DNA from: Pseudomonas viridiflava | GTDB taxonomy: Bacteria > Pseudomonadota > Gammaproteobacteria > Pseudomonadales > Pseudomonadaceae | Assembly: GCF_900580865.1 (NCBI RefSeq) | Contig: NZ_UTBZ01000026.1 | Location: forward strand, 248,001 to 312,000 | Direction of reading: 5' to 3' | Length of the DNA: 64,000 nt | Shown: piece by piece, positions 37,301-46,094 of the stretch | Layout of the letters: every line of letters starts with the position of its first letter | How positions within the stretch are numbered: position 1 is the first letter of the stretch | Program-made: the position numbers and the translations under genes | The notes under the pieces: model-generated | The model's database searches: none | Told to the model about the DNA's origin: nothing | The model's input: only the letters and a program-made list of their open reading frames with translations

Positions 37301-37845
37301 TTTTCGGTCTCGCGGCGGCGCTCCTTGTACTTGGAGATGCCGGCGGCTTCTTCGATGAAGTTGCGCAGATCTTCCGGCTTGGATTCGATCAGCTTGGAGA
37401 TCATCCCCTGCTCGATGATCGAATAGCTGCGCGGGCCCAGACCGGTGCCGAGGAAGATGTCAGTGATGTCGCGACGACGGCATTTGGTGCCGTTGAGGTA
37501 ATAAGTGGTCTGGCTGTCGCGGGTGACTTTGCGGCGAATCGAGATTTCCGCGTAGGCCGCGTACTCGCCGAGCAAGGTGCCGTCGGAGTTGTCGAAGACC
37601 AGCTCGATGCTGGCCTGACTCACCGGTTTGCGGCTCGTCGAACCGTTGAAGATGACGTCGGTCATCGACTCGCCACGGAGGTTCTTCGCCGAACTTTCGC
37701 CCATCACCCAGCGTACGGCGTCGATGATGTTCGACTTGCCGCAACCGTTCGGCCCGACGACCGCCGCCATGTTACTGGGGAAGTTCACCGTGGTCGGGTC
37801 GACAAAGGATTTGAATCCCGCCAGTTTGATGCACTTGAGCCGCAC
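34357..37845 (-). CDS. smc: Chromosome segregation protein SMC
   Basis: A 1162-residue SMC ATPase that organises the chromosome. The N-terminal head has Walker A (GPNGCGKSNIIDAVRWVMGE). Two long coiled coils (about 170-490 and 660-1000) flank the hinge region. The C-terminal head has the ABC signature LSGGEKALTALALVFAI and Walker B FCMLDEVDAPLDDANVGR. The length matches the family. It starts two bases after the stop of the GntR gene at 37848, so the two are probably co-transcribed. Confidence 0.97.
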   Translation of the reverse strand: MRLKCIKLAGFKSFVDPTTVNFPSNMAAVVGPNGCGKSNIIDAVRWVMGESSAKNLRGESMTDVIFNGSTSRKPVSQASIELVFDNSDGTLLGEYAAYAEISIRRKVTRDSQTTYYLNGTKCRRRDITDIFLGTGLGPRSYSIIEQGMISKLIESKPEDLRNFIEEAAGISKYKERRRETENRIRRTHENLARLTDLRDELERQLERLHRQAEAAKKYQEFKAEERQLKAQLSALRWQDLNDQVGQRESIIGTQEVSFEALVAEQRNADAAIERLRDGHHDLSERFNLVQGRFYSVGGDIARVEQSIQHGQQRLRQLQDDLKEAERARLETESHLGHDRTLLLTLGEELDMLTPEQEVTSAAAEEAAAALEDSESVMHGWQEQWDAFNLTAAEPRRQAEVQQSRIQQLETSMERLADRQKRLGEERALLSADPEDAAIMELNEQLAESEATLEDLQTSEEAQVEKLEQLRQELQQALTAQQQAQGDLQRLNGRLASLEALQQAALDPGTGTAEWLKEHNLAERPRLAEGLKVEAGWELAVETVLGADLQAVLVDDFSGFDLSGFTQGDLRLLSPASDGVRIAGSLLDKVDAQIDLSPWLGQVKPVDSLEQALALRGQLSAGESLISRDGYWVGRHFLRVRRASEAESGMLARGQEIEALHLEREEKEATVEAMETRLQTLRAQQRQQENGREHLRRLLQDEARQQGELKAQLSAGKAKAEQLTLRRTRLDEELVELGEQRELEHEQIGEARMQLQDALDAMALDTEQRELLLAQRDSLRERLDRVRQEARQHKDHAHQLAVRLGSLRAQHDSTRQALERLEMQAERLTEKREQLSLNLEEGEAPLEELRLKLEELLDKRMTVDEELKTAQIALEDADRELRDAEKRRTQAEQQSQLIRGQLEQQRMEWQALTVRRKALQDQLLEDGYDLNGVLATLTAQASEREAEEELERINARIQRLGAINLAAIDEYTQQSERKRYLDAQDADLVEALETLENVIRKIDKETRNRFKDTFDQINGGLQALFPKVFGGGRAYLELTGEDLLDTGVTIMAQPPGKKNSTIHLLSGGEKALTALALVFAIFKLNPAPFCMLDEVDAPLDDANVGRYARLVKEMSQTVQFIYITHNKIAMEMAEQLMGVTMHEPGCSRLVAVDVEEAMAMVDA

Positions 37846-37847
37846 GC

Positions 37848-38507
37848 TTAGGCAACCGTCAGCGCGGAAACCACCAGATCGCAGCTGCGCTGGGCGTAAG
37901 CCGTCAGCACGATGCGGATCTGCGGCAAATCACGGGCGAGCACGGCGGCGAGCAAGCGTTCGAACAGTTCGAGGAACTCGCTCATTGAAGCCTTGCGCTG
38001 TTCGAGGGCGAGGAAGTAGGCGCGGCTCATGGCCGGCTGCAGATTCTCGACGGTCTCTTGCAGGTACGGGTTGTTGGCGAACGGATAGGCGGCGCGCATC
38101 ACGCTGAAGCTGTCGTCGACGAAGCTGCGGATGTCCTGACGCTCGTAGCTGGCGGTCAGGCGCTGCTGAATCTGCACGAACGGCGCCATGTCCGACTGCA
38201 CTTGCCAGCCATTGGCCACCGAGTTGCCGAGCAGGATGTACAGCTCGCTCATCAGCGTGCACAGGCTCTGCACCTTGTGCGGCGTCAGCTCGGTGACGTG
38301 CGCGCCACGGCGCGGCAGGATCGCGATCAGGTGACGGCGTTCGAGGATCAGCAAGGCTTCGCGTACCGAGCCGCGGCTGACATTGAGGGCCAGCGTGACC
38401 TTCTGTTCCTGGATGCGCTCTCCCGGCTTCATTTCGCCACGAATGATGCGTTCGGCGAGGTGGTGAGCGATTTGCTCGGCGAGGCTGTCCGGCGCCTTGA
38501 ACGTCAT
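37848..38507 (-). CDS. GntR family regulator, FCD (FadR-like) type
   Basis: A 219-residue regulator with an N-terminal winged helix (IIRGEMKPGERIQEQKVTLA, NVSRGSVREALLILERRHLI) and a C-terminal all-helical FCD domain that binds a small effector. AAGGA lies before the start. It is divergent from xdhA across 268 bases that contain paired TGAC-N6-GTCA sites, so it may control purine catabolism and itself. It is also directly upstream of smc. The effector is unknown; a purine-derived ligand is an inference from context. Confidence 0.92.
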   Translation of the reverse strand: MTFKAPDSLAEQIAHHLAERIIRGEMKPGERIQEQKVTLALNVSRGSVREALLILERRHLIAILPRRGAHVTELTPHKVQSLCTLMSELYILLGNSVANGWQVQSDMAPFVQIQQRLTASYERQDIRSFVDDSFSVMRAAYPFANNPYLQETVENLQPAMSRAYFLALEQRKASMSEFLELFERLLAAVLARDLPQIRIVLTAYAQRSCDLVVSALTVA

Positions 38508-38680
38508 GGTTGTCCTTCAAACTCTATCGATCTGCACAAGCGGCGCAGTGTAGCGCATATGCACGGTCATGGCGGAGTGCCCACTCAGCGGTTTTTGGCA
38601 CGAATCCCGCAAAAAAGCAGGGTGACCGATGAGGGTCAATACTGAATAGACACGTTGTTGATCGACGAAATGCACTTTCC

Positions 38681-38717
38681 TGACCTTTAAGTCAGAAAAC
38701 CATTGACCGAAAAGTCA
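38681..38717 (+). promoter_or_regulatory. Tandem TGAC-N6-GTCA sites before xdhA
   Basis: TGACCTTTAAGTCA (38681-38694) and TGACCGAAAAGTCA (38704-38717) share the TGAC-N6-GTCA palindrome and are 23 bases apart, about two helical turns. A looser copy (TGAC-N8-GTCA) is at 38623-38638. The sites lie 59-95 bases before xdhA. They are probable operators for the xdh operon. Which regulator binds them is not shown by the sequence. Confidence 0.55.
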
Positions 38718-38775
38718 GACCTGCTAAATTCGGCTCAAGTCGGTTAACAACAATAATGAGTCTGCGAGGCCTTCC

Positions 38776-40230
38776 GTGATCCAGTTTTTACTTAACCAGG
38801 AACTCCGTAGCGAGCACGCCCTGGACCCGAATCTGACTGTGCTCAATTACCTGCGTGAACACGTGGGCAAGTCCGGCACCAAAGAAGGTTGCGCCAGCGG
38901 TGACTGCGGCGCCTGCACCGTGGTGGTCGGCGAGTTACAGACGGATGACGCTGGCCGCGAGCACATTCGCTATCGCAGCCTCAACTCGTGCCTGACGTTT
39001 GTTTCGTCACTGCACGGCAAACAACTGATCAGCGTCGAAGACCTCAAACACCAAGGTGAACTGCACAGCGTGCAGAAAGCCATGGTCGAGTGCCACGGCT
39101 CGCAGTGCGGTTTCTGCACCCCCGGTTTTGTCATGTCGCTGTTTGCCCTGCAAAAGAACAGCGACGCACCGGATCAAGCCAAGGCCCACGAAGCGCTGGC
39201 CGGCAACCTCTGCCGCTGCACCGGCTACCGACCAATACTCGCCGCTGCCGAGCAATCCTGCTGCGGCAAGCAACCGGATCAGTTCGATGCCCGCGAAGCA
39301 GACACCATCGCGCGCCTGAAAGCCATCGCCCCGACTGATATCGGCGAACTCAACAGCGGCGACAAGCGCTGCCTGGTGCCGCTGACCGTCGCTGATCTGG
39401 CCGATCTCTACGACGCTTATCCACAAGCACGCCTATTGGCAGGTGGCACCGACCTGGCACTGGAAGTCACCCAATTTCACCGCACCCTGCCGGTGATGAT
39501 CTACATCGGCAACGTCGCAGAAATGAAGCGCATAGACACCTTCGATGACCGCATCGAAATCGGCGCCGCCACCGCCCTCTCCGACTGCTACGAAGCGTTG
39601 AACGCCGAGTACCCGGACTTCGGCGAACTGCTGCATCGCTTCGCTTCCCTGCAAATCCGCAATCAGGGCACCCTCGGCGGCAACATTGGCAATGCTTCGC
39701 CGATCGGTGACTCGCCACCGCTGCTGATCGCCCTCGGCGCGCAAGTCGTGCTGTGCAAAGGCGAAACCCGTCGCACCCTGAACCTCGACGATTACTTCAT
39801 CGACTACAAAGTCACCGCCCGTCAGGAAAGTGAATTCATCGAGAAGATCATCGTGCCGCGCGCCACGGCTGAACAGTTGTTCCGCGCCTACAAAGTCTCC
39901 AAGCGTCTGGACGATGACATCTCCGCCGTCTGCGCCGCGTTCAACCTGCGCGTCGAAAACGGCGTGATCACCGATGCGCGCATGGCCTTCGGCGGCATGG
40001 CCGCGATCCCGAAACGCGCCGCCCATTGTGAAGCCGCGCTGATCGGTGCGCCGTTCAACAACACCGTGATCGAACGCGCCTGCGCCGCACTGGCGGAAGA
40101 TTTCACGCCGCTCTCGGACTTCCGCGCCAGCAAGGAATATCGCCTGCTCAGCGCGCAGAACCTGCTGCGCAAATACTTCATCGAACTGCAAACACCGCAC
40201 ATCGAGACTCGGGTGACCGCTTATGTCTAA
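38776..40230 (+). CDS. xdhA: Xanthine dehydrogenase, iron-sulfur/FAD subunit
   Basis: A 484-residue subunit that carries two [2Fe-2S] clusters and FAD and passes electrons from the molybdenum site to NAD. The first cluster motif is CASGDCGACTVVV, with a further Cys downstream in LNSCLTF. The second uses CHGSQCGFCTPG and NLCRCTGYRP. The FAD part starts near LLAGGTDLALEVTQ and includes LGGNIGNASPIGDSPP. Xanthine dehydrogenase oxidises hypoxanthine and xanthine to urate. It overlaps xdhB by eight bases. Confidence 0.96.
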   Translation: MIQFLLNQELRSEHALDPNLTVLNYLREHVGKSGTKEGCASGDCGACTVVVGELQTDDAGREHIRYRSLNSCLTFVSSLHGKQLISVEDLKHQGELHSVQKAMVECHGSQCGFCTPGFVMSLFALQKNSDAPDQAKAHEALAGNLCRCTGYRPILAAAEQSCCGKQPDQFDAREADTIARLKAIAPTDIGELNSGDKRCLVPLTVADLADLYDAYPQARLLAGGTDLALEVTQFHRTLPVMIYIGNVAEMKRIDTFDDRIEIGAATALSDCYEALNAEYPDFGELLHRFASLQIRNQGTLGGNIGNASPIGDSPPLLIALGAQVVLCKGETRRTLNLDDYFIDYKVTARQESEFIEKIIVPRATAEQLFRAYKVSKRLDDDISAVCAAFNLRVENGVITDARMAFGGMAAIPKRAAHCEAALIGAPFNNTVIERACAALAEDFTPLSDFRASKEYRLLSAQNLLRKYFIELQTPHIETRVTAYV

Positions 40231-42622
40231 CCATCACGGCGTAGAAAAAACCCAGGCTGAACTGGCTGAACTGTTCGCCAAGGATCTGACCTCCGGTGTC
40301 GGCCGCAGCGTCAAGCACGACAGCGCCGCCAAGCACGTGTCCGGTGAAGCGCAGTACATCGATGATCGTTTGGAATTCCCGAACCAGTTGCACCTGTATG
40401 CACGCATGTCGGACCGCGCCCACGCGAAAATCATCAGCATCGACACCTCGCCGTGCTACGCCTTCGAAGGTGTACGCATCGCCATCACCCACGAAGACGT
40501 GCCGGGCCTGAAAGACATCGGCCCGCTGATGCCGGGCGACCCGCTGCTGGCCATCGACGATGTGCAATTCGTTGGTCAACCGGTGCTCGCCGTCGCGGCG
40601 AAAGATCTGGAAACTGCGCGCAAGGCCGCGATGGCGGCGATCATCGAATACGAAGATCTCGAGCCCGTGCTCGACGTGGTTGAAGCGCTGCGCAAACGCC
40701 ACTTCGTCCTCGACAGCCACACCCACCAGCGCGGCGATTCGGCTTCTGCGCTCGCCACCGCCGAACACCGCATTCAAGGCACGCTGCACATCGGCGGTCA
40801 GGAACACTTCTATCTGGAGACGCAGATCTCCTCGGTGATGCCCACCGAAGACGGCGGCATGATCGTTTACTGCTCGACGCAGAACCCCACCGAAGTGCAA
40901 AAACTGGTCGCCGAAGTGCTCGACGTGTCGATGAACAAAATCGTCGTCGACATGCGCCGCATGGGCGGTGGTTTCGGTGGCAAGGAAACTCAAGCCGCCA
41001 GTCCGGCGTGCCTGTGCGCGGTGGTTGCGCACCTCACCGGCCAACCAACGAAGATGCGCCTGCCGCGCGTCGAAGACATGCTGATGACCGGCAAGCGTCA
41101 CCCGTTTTACGTCGAGTACGACGTCGGCTTCGACAGCACCGGGCGCCTGCACGGGATCAACATGGACCTGGCCGGCAACTGCGGCTGCTCGCCGGACTTG
41201 TCCGCGTCGATCGTTGACCGGGCGATGTTCCACTCGGACAACTCGTACTACTTGGGCGATGCGACCATCAATGGTCACCGCTGCAAGACCAACACCGCGT
41301 CGAACACCGCTTACCGTGGTTTCGGCGGCCCGCAAGGCATGGTCGCGATCGAAGAAGTGATGGACGCGATTGCCCGTCATCTGCAACTCGACCCACTCGC
41401 GGTGCGCAAGGCCAACTACTACGGCAAAACCGAGCGCAACGTCACCCACTACTACCAGACCGTCGAGCACAACATGCTCGAGGAAATGACCGCCGAACTG
41501 GAAGAAAGCAGCCAGTACCACGAACGCCGCGAGGCGATCCGTCGCTACAACGCCAACAGCCCGATCCTGAAAAAAGGCCTGGCGCTGACCCCGGTGAAAT
41601 TCGGTATTTCCTTCACCGCGAGCTTCTTGAACCAGGCCGGCGCGCTGATCCACATCTACACCGACGGCAGCATCCACCTGAACCATGGCGGCACGGAAAT
41701 GGGCCAAGGCCTGAACACCAAAGTCGCGCAGGTCGTGGCCGAAGTGTTCCAGGTGGAAATCGATCGCGTGCAGATCACCGCGACCAACACCGACAAGGTG
41801 CCGAACACCTCGCCGACAGCGGCGTCCAGCGGCGCTGACCTAAACGGTAAAGCGGCGCAGAACGCGGCGGAAATTATCAAGAAACGCCTGATCGAATTCG
41901 CTGCGCGGCACTTCAAAGTCACAGAAGAAGACGTCGAATTTCACAACGGCCATGTGCGCGTGCGTGACCATATCCTGACCTTTGAAGCGCTGATCCAGCA
42001 GGCGTATTTCAATCAGGTGTCGCTGTCGAGCACCGGCTTCTACAAGACGCCGAAGATCTACTACGACCGCAGCCAGGCACGTGGCCGTCCGTTCTACTAC
42101 TTCGCCTTCGGCGCGGCGTGCTGCGAAGTGATCGTCGACACCCTGACCGGCGAGTACAAGATGCTGCGCACCGACATTCTTCACGACGTCGGCGCCTCGC
42201 TGAACCCGTCGATCGACATCGGTCAGGTCGAGGGTGGTTTCATCCAGGGCATGGGCTGGCTGACCATGGAAGAGCTGGTCTGGAACAACAAAGGCAAGCT
42301 GATGACCAACGGCCCGGCCAGCTACAAGATCCCGGCCGTGGCGGACATGCCGCTCGACCTGCGAGTGAAGCTGGTGGAAAACCGCAAGAACCCGGAAGAC
42401 ACGGTGTTCCATTCCAAGGCTGTCGGTGAACCGCCGTTCATGCTCGGGATTGCCTCGTGGTGTGCGATCAAGGATGCAGTGGCGAGCCTCGGTGACTACA
42501 AGCATCAGCCGCAGATCGATGCGCCGGCGACGCCGGAGCGGGTGTTGTGGGGGTGTGAGCAGATGCGTCAGCTGAAAGCGGTGAAAGCTGTCGAAGCTGA
42601 AACCGAGTTGGCTCCGCTCTAG
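40223..42622 (+). CDS. xdhB: Xanthine dehydrogenase, molybdopterin-binding subunit
   Basis: A 799-residue catalytic subunit that binds the molybdenum cofactor. Cofactor contacts are visible in RMGGGFGGKET, AYRGFGGPQGM and EMGQGLNTKVAQ. The catalytic Glu is in KAVGEPPFMLGIA. It forms the enzyme with XdhA, and the genes overlap, so their synthesis is probably coupled. A REP pair separates it from xdhC. Confidence 0.96.
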   Translation: MSNHHGVEKTQAELAELFAKDLTSGVGRSVKHDSAAKHVSGEAQYIDDRLEFPNQLHLYARMSDRAHAKIISIDTSPCYAFEGVRIAITHEDVPGLKDIGPLMPGDPLLAIDDVQFVGQPVLAVAAKDLETARKAAMAAIIEYEDLEPVLDVVEALRKRHFVLDSHTHQRGDSASALATAEHRIQGTLHIGGQEHFYLETQISSVMPTEDGGMIVYCSTQNPTEVQKLVAEVLDVSMNKIVVDMRRMGGGFGGKETQAASPACLCAVVAHLTGQPTKMRLPRVEDMLMTGKRHPFYVEYDVGFDSTGRLHGINMDLAGNCGCSPDLSASIVDRAMFHSDNSYYLGDATINGHRCKTNTASNTAYRGFGGPQGMVAIEEVMDAIARHLQLDPLAVRKANYYGKTERNVTHYYQTVEHNMLEEMTAELEESSQYHERREAIRRYNANSPILKKGLALTPVKFGISFTASFLNQAGALIHIYTDGSIHLNHGGTEMGQGLNTKVAQVVAEVFQVEIDRVQITATNTDKVPNTSPTAASSGADLNGKAAQNAAEIIKKRLIEFAARHFKVTEEDVEFHNGHVRVRDHILTFEALIQQAYFNQVSLSSTGFYKTPKIYYDRSQARGRPFYYFAFGAACCEVIVDTLTGEYKMLRTDILHDVGASLNPSIDIGQVEGGFIQGMGWLTMEELVWNNKGKLMTNGPASYKIPAVADMPLDLRVKLVENRKNPEDTVFHSKAVGEPPFMLGIASWCAIKDAVASLGDYKHQPQIDAPATPERVLWGCEQMRQLKAVKAVEAETELAPL

Positions 42623-42638
42623 GACCGAGGCGCGGCCA

Positions 42639-42725
42639 TTCGCGAGCAGGCTCGCTCCCACAGGGATTTGTGCTGACTGTTGGACTTGTACAAATCCAAA
42701 TGTGGGAGCGAGCCTCCTCGCGAAG
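42639..42725. repeat. REP inverted pair inside the xdh operon
   Basis: TTCGCGAGCAGGCTCGCTCC and the inverted GGAGCGAGCCTCCTCGCGAA (one base changed) flank a spacer of about 40 bases. It lies between xdhB and xdhC, so xdhC and guaD may be expressed at a different level from xdhAB. Confidence 0.9.
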
Positions 42726-42761
42726 AGGCCCGAACAAACAACGATGTTGTAGGGGTGAACT

Positions 42762-43619
42762 ATGTACAACTGGATCGACGCCCTCGCCGACCTGCAGAAC
42801 CAGGGCGAACCCTGTGTGCTGGTGACGATCATCGAAGAACTCGGCTCGACGCCACGCAACGCCGGTTCGAAAATGGTCATCAGCGCTAACCAGAGTTTCG
42901 ACACCATCGGTGGCGGGCATCTGGAATACAAAGCCATGCAGATCGCCCGCGAGATGCTCGCCAGCGGTAAGCAGGACACCCATCTGGAGCGCTTCAGCCT
43001 CGGCGCCAGTCTGGGCCAGTGCTGCGGCGGCGCCACCGTGTTGCTGTTCGAACCGATGGGCCAGGTGCAGGCGCAAATTGCCGTGTTCGGTGCCGGCCAC
43101 GTTGGCCGCGCCCTCGTGCCGCTGCTTGCCAGCCTGCCCTGCCGGGTGCGATGGATTGATTCGCGCGAGGCCGAATTCCCCGAACACATCCCCCACGGCG
43201 TGCGTAAAATCGTTTCCGAAGAGCCTGTGGATGAAATCGATGAGCTGCCCGCCGGCAGTTATTGCATCGTCATGACCCACAACCATCAGCTCGACCTTGA
43301 ACTCACTGCTGCGATCCTCAAGCGCAACGACTTCGCCTACTTCGGCCTGATCGGTTCGAAGACCAAACGCGCCAAGTTCGAACACCGTTTGCGTGATCGC
43401 GGTTTCGACAGCGGCGTCGTGCAACGCATGCGCTGCCCGATGGGCATCGGCGAAGTCAAAGGCAAACTGCCTGTGGAAATCGCCATCTCCATCGCCGGCG
43501 AAATCATCGCCACCTACAACGCCAACTTCGGCCAGCAGACTGCCAGCGCCGAACCGATTGCCAAACTGCTGCCGGTTTCGCGGCGCAGTCAGGCGACCAA
43601 ACTCAAAGCCTCAAACTGA
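42762..43619 (+). CDS. xdhC: Xanthine dehydrogenase accessory protein XdhC
   Basis: A 285-residue chaperone that binds the molybdenum cofactor, helps its sulfuration and delivers it to XdhB. The N-terminal XdhC/CoxI domain has TIIEELGSTPRNAGSKM and IGGGHLEYKAM, with CCGG at 88-type position (SLGQCCGGATVLLFEP). The C-terminal Rossmann domain has VFGAGHVGRALVPLL. It follows a REP pair and is 13 bases before guaD. Confidence 0.95.
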   Translation: MYNWIDALADLQNQGEPCVLVTIIEELGSTPRNAGSKMVISANQSFDTIGGGHLEYKAMQIAREMLASGKQDTHLERFSLGASLGQCCGGATVLLFEPMGQVQAQIAVFGAGHVGRALVPLLASLPCRVRWIDSREAEFPEHIPHGVRKIVSEEPVDEIDELPAGSYCIVMTHNHQLDLELTAAILKRNDFAYFGLIGSKTKRAKFEHRLRDRGFDSGVVQRMRCPMGIGEVKGKLPVEIAISIAGEIIATYNANFGQQTASAEPIAKLLPVSRRSQATKLKASN

Positions 43620-43632
43620 TTAGAGAACCCTC

Positions 43633-44937
43633 ATGCCTCTGACTCGCAAAGCCTACCGCGCCGCCATCCTGCACAGCATCGCCGATCCCGCCGAAGTCGG
43701 GATCGAAGCCTCCTACGAATATTTCGAGGATGGCCTGCTGGTGGTCGATGGCGGCAAGATCAGCGCCCTCGGCCACGCCAGTGATTTGCTGCCGACGCTG
43801 CCGGCGGACATCGAAATCGAGCACTACCAGGACGCGCTGATCACCCCGGGCTTCATCGATACCCACATTCACTTACCGCAAACCGGCATGGTCGGTGCCT
43901 ACGGCGAGCAACTGCTCGACTGGCTGAACACCTACACCTTCCCGTGCGAAAGCCAGTTCGGCGACAAGGCTCACGCCGACGAAGTGGCTGACATTTTCGT
44001 CAAGGAACTGCTGCGCAACGGCACCACCACCGCGCTGGTGTTCGGCAGCGTGCATCCGCAGTCGGTGAACTCGTTCTTTGAAGCCGCCGAGAAGCTCGAC
44101 CTGCGGATGATCGCCGGCAAGGTGATGATGGACCGCAACGCCCCGGACTATCTGACTGATACCGCCGAATCGAGCTACGTCGACAGCAAGGCGCTGATCG
44201 AACGCTGGCACGGCAAGGGTCGTCTGCACTATGCGGTCACCCCGCGCTTCGCACCGACCAGCACCCCGGAACAACTGACCCTCGCCGGCCAGTTGCTGAC
44301 CGAATACCCGGATCTGTACATGCAGACCCACATCAGCGAGAACCTCAAGGAAATCGAGTGGGTCAAGGAGCTGTTCCCGGAGCGCAAGGGCTACCTCGAC
44401 GTTTACGATCACTACCAACTGCTCGGCGAGCGCTCGGTATTCGCCCACGGCGTGCACCTGTGTGACGACGAATGCGCACGCCTGGCGGAAACCGGCTCGG
44501 CGATCTCGTTCTGCCCGACCTCGAACTTGTTCCTCGGCAGCGGCTTGTTCAACTTGCCGATGGCCGAGAAGCACAAACTGAGCGTCGGCTTGGGCACTGA
44601 CGTTGGCGGCGGCACCAGTTTCTCGTTGCTGCAGACGTTGAACGAAGCGTACAAAGTGATGCAACTGCAAGGTGCGCGGCTGAGCCCGTTCAAGTCGCTG
44701 TACCTGGCGACGCTGGGCGGTGCGCGGGCGCTGCGTCTGGAGGACAAGATCGGCAATCTGCAACCGGGCTCTGATGCTGACTTCCTGGTGCTGGATTACA
44801 ACGCTACGCCACTGCTGAGCTACCGCTTGAAGCAGGCCAACAACATTGCCGAAACGTTGTTTGTGTTGATGACGCTGGGCGATGACCGGACGGTGCAGCA
44901 GACGTACGCGGCGGGTGCTTTGGTGCATCAGCGCTAA
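43633..44937 (+). CDS. guaD: Guanine deaminase
   Basis: A 434-residue amidohydrolase that converts guanine to xanthine, feeding xanthine dehydrogenase. The zinc-binding HxH is in FIDTHIHLPQTGM. QTHISENLKE, FAHGVHLCDDE and LGTDVGGGTSFSLLQTLNEA supply the other metal and catalytic residues of the guanine deaminase type. It ends the xdh operon and is followed by a strong terminator. Confidence 0.96.
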   Translation: MPLTRKAYRAAILHSIADPAEVGIEASYEYFEDGLLVVDGGKISALGHASDLLPTLPADIEIEHYQDALITPGFIDTHIHLPQTGMVGAYGEQLLDWLNTYTFPCESQFGDKAHADEVADIFVKELLRNGTTTALVFGSVHPQSVNSFFEAAEKLDLRMIAGKVMMDRNAPDYLTDTAESSYVDSKALIERWHGKGRLHYAVTPRFAPTSTPEQLTLAGQLLTEYPDLYMQTHISENLKEIEWVKELFPERKGYLDVYDHYQLLGERSVFAHGVHLCDDECARLAETGSAISFCPTSNLFLGSGLFNLPMAEKHKLSVGLGTDVGGGTSFSLLQTLNEAYKVMQLQGARLSPFKSLYLATLGGARALRLEDKIGNLQPGSDADFLVLDYNATPLLSYRLKQANNIAETLFVLMTLGDDRTVQQTYAAGALVHQR

Positions 44938-44951
44938 GTTTTCACAGGCAC

Positions 44952-44993
44952 AAAAAAATCCCCCGGCGGTGTTCAGCCCCGGGGGATTTTTTG
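44952..44993. terminator. Terminator after guaD
   Basis: AAAAAAATCCCCCGG...CCGGGGGATTTTTT: a stem of eight or more base pairs with a short loop, flanked by seven A and six T. It ends the xdh-guaD operon and can work in both directions. Confidence 0.92.
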
Positions 44994-45008
44994 TTGCCTG
45001 TCAGATCG

Positions 45009-45096
45009 CCTTCGCGAGCAGGCTCGCTCCCACAGTTGACCTCATTTCCTCTGAAAGAATGCGGTTGAATGTGGGAGCGAGCCTGCTCGCGAAGGG
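45009..45096. repeat. REP inverted pair (GAGCGAGCCTGCTCGCGAA family)
   Basis: CTTCGCGAGCAGGCTCGCTC and the inverted GAGCGAGCCTGCTCGCGAAG flank about 40 bases. It lies between the convergent guaD and GntR genes. Confidence 0.9.
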
Positions 45097-45113
45097 GTCG
45101 ACTCGGTGTCAGC

Positions 45114-45878
45114 TCAGAGCTTGGCGCTAGGACGCCCCGGCTTCTTGGTCTGCAACAAATGCGAGAACACCGCATGCAGATCATCCGACGCGCCTTCCTC
45201 ATCGAGGTTGAGCTTGCTGTCGATGTGATCCATGTGATGCATCATCAGATTCACCGCCAGCTCACCGTCGCGCTTTTCGATCGCGTCGATCAACTGGGTG
45301 TGTTCGTCATACGAACAATGCGAGCGGTTGCCGCTTTCATACTGGGCGATGATCAGCGATGTCTGCGACACCAGGCTGCGCTGGAAGCTGATCAACGGTG
45401 CGTTCATCGCCGCTTCCGCCAGTTTCAGGTGGAATTCGCCCGACAGACGAATACCGGCGCCGCGATCGCCACGGGAGAAGCTGTCGCGCTCGTCGTTGAC
45501 CATCTGGCGCAATTCGGCGATCTGCTCGGCCGTGGCGTGTTGCACCGCCAGCTCAGTGATCGCGCGCTCGACCAGACGGCGAGCGAGAAACACCTGACGG
45601 GCTTCTTCAACGCTCGGGCTGGCAACCACGGCGCCACGGTTCGGCCGCAACAGCACCACACCTTCATGGGCCAGACGCGACAGCGCGCGACGGATGATGG
45701 TGCGGCTGACCCCGAAGATTTCCCCCAGCGCTTCTTCGCTCAATTTTGTGCCGGGCGCCAGACGCTGTTCGAGGATGGCCTCGAAGATATGCGCGTAGAC
45801 AATATCGTCCTGGGTTCCGCTGCGGCCGGCTTTGCCTGCTCGCGGTTGTTTCTTGAGGGGTTGCAACTGTTCGTTCAT
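45114..45878 (-). CDS. GntR family regulator, FCD type
   Basis: A 254-residue regulator. The N-terminal 25 residues are basic (PLKKQPRAGKAGR). A winged helix follows (LAPGTKLSEEALGEIFGVSR, TIIRRALSRLAHEGVVLL). The C-terminal FCD domain has metal-type residues in SGEFHLKLAEAAMNAPL and MMHHMDHID. The start at 45878 is chosen since the upstream frame reads through the promoter region. An inverted repeat of the type bound by this family lies 93 bases upstream (45971-45982). It is divergent from the BenE transporter gene and may control it or the purine genes. Confidence 0.9.
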   Translation of the reverse strand: MNEQLQPLKKQPRAGKAGRSGTQDDIVYAHIFEAILEQRLAPGTKLSEEALGEIFGVSRTIIRRALSRLAHEGVVLLRPNRGAVVASPSVEEARQVFLARRLVERAITELAVQHATAEQIAELRQMVNDERDSFSRGDRGAGIRLSGEFHLKLAEAAMNAPLISFQRSLVSQTSLIIAQYESGNRSHCSYDEHTQLIDAIEKRDGELAVNLMMHHMDHIDSKLNLDEEGASDDLHAVFSHLLQTKKPGRPSAKL

Positions 45879-45970
45879 GGGCACTCGAGTCGGGAGAACT
45901 GCGGCGAATAGACCGTGACTGTAATACGGCACAGTAGGTCGCTGGCAAGTATCGCGTAAAAAACAGCGCG

Positions 45971-45982
45971 ATTGTACACAAT
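45971..45982 (-). promoter_or_regulatory. Probable FCD-type GntR operator
   Basis: ATTGTACACAAT is an inverted repeat (ATTGT-AC-ACAAT), close to the TTGTATACAA-type operators known for FCD-family GntR regulators. It lies between the GntR gene and the divergent transporter gene. Self-regulation is inferred. Confidence 0.5.
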
Positions 45983-46094
45983 GGAAGGTGGCAACACGAC
46001 TGTACGGCTGTTTGTGACTTCGGCTGTATTGCAACGATCCGTTACGATTGAGTTTAGGCTTGATCACAGAATCCGCCGCCAGAACACCACCTCC

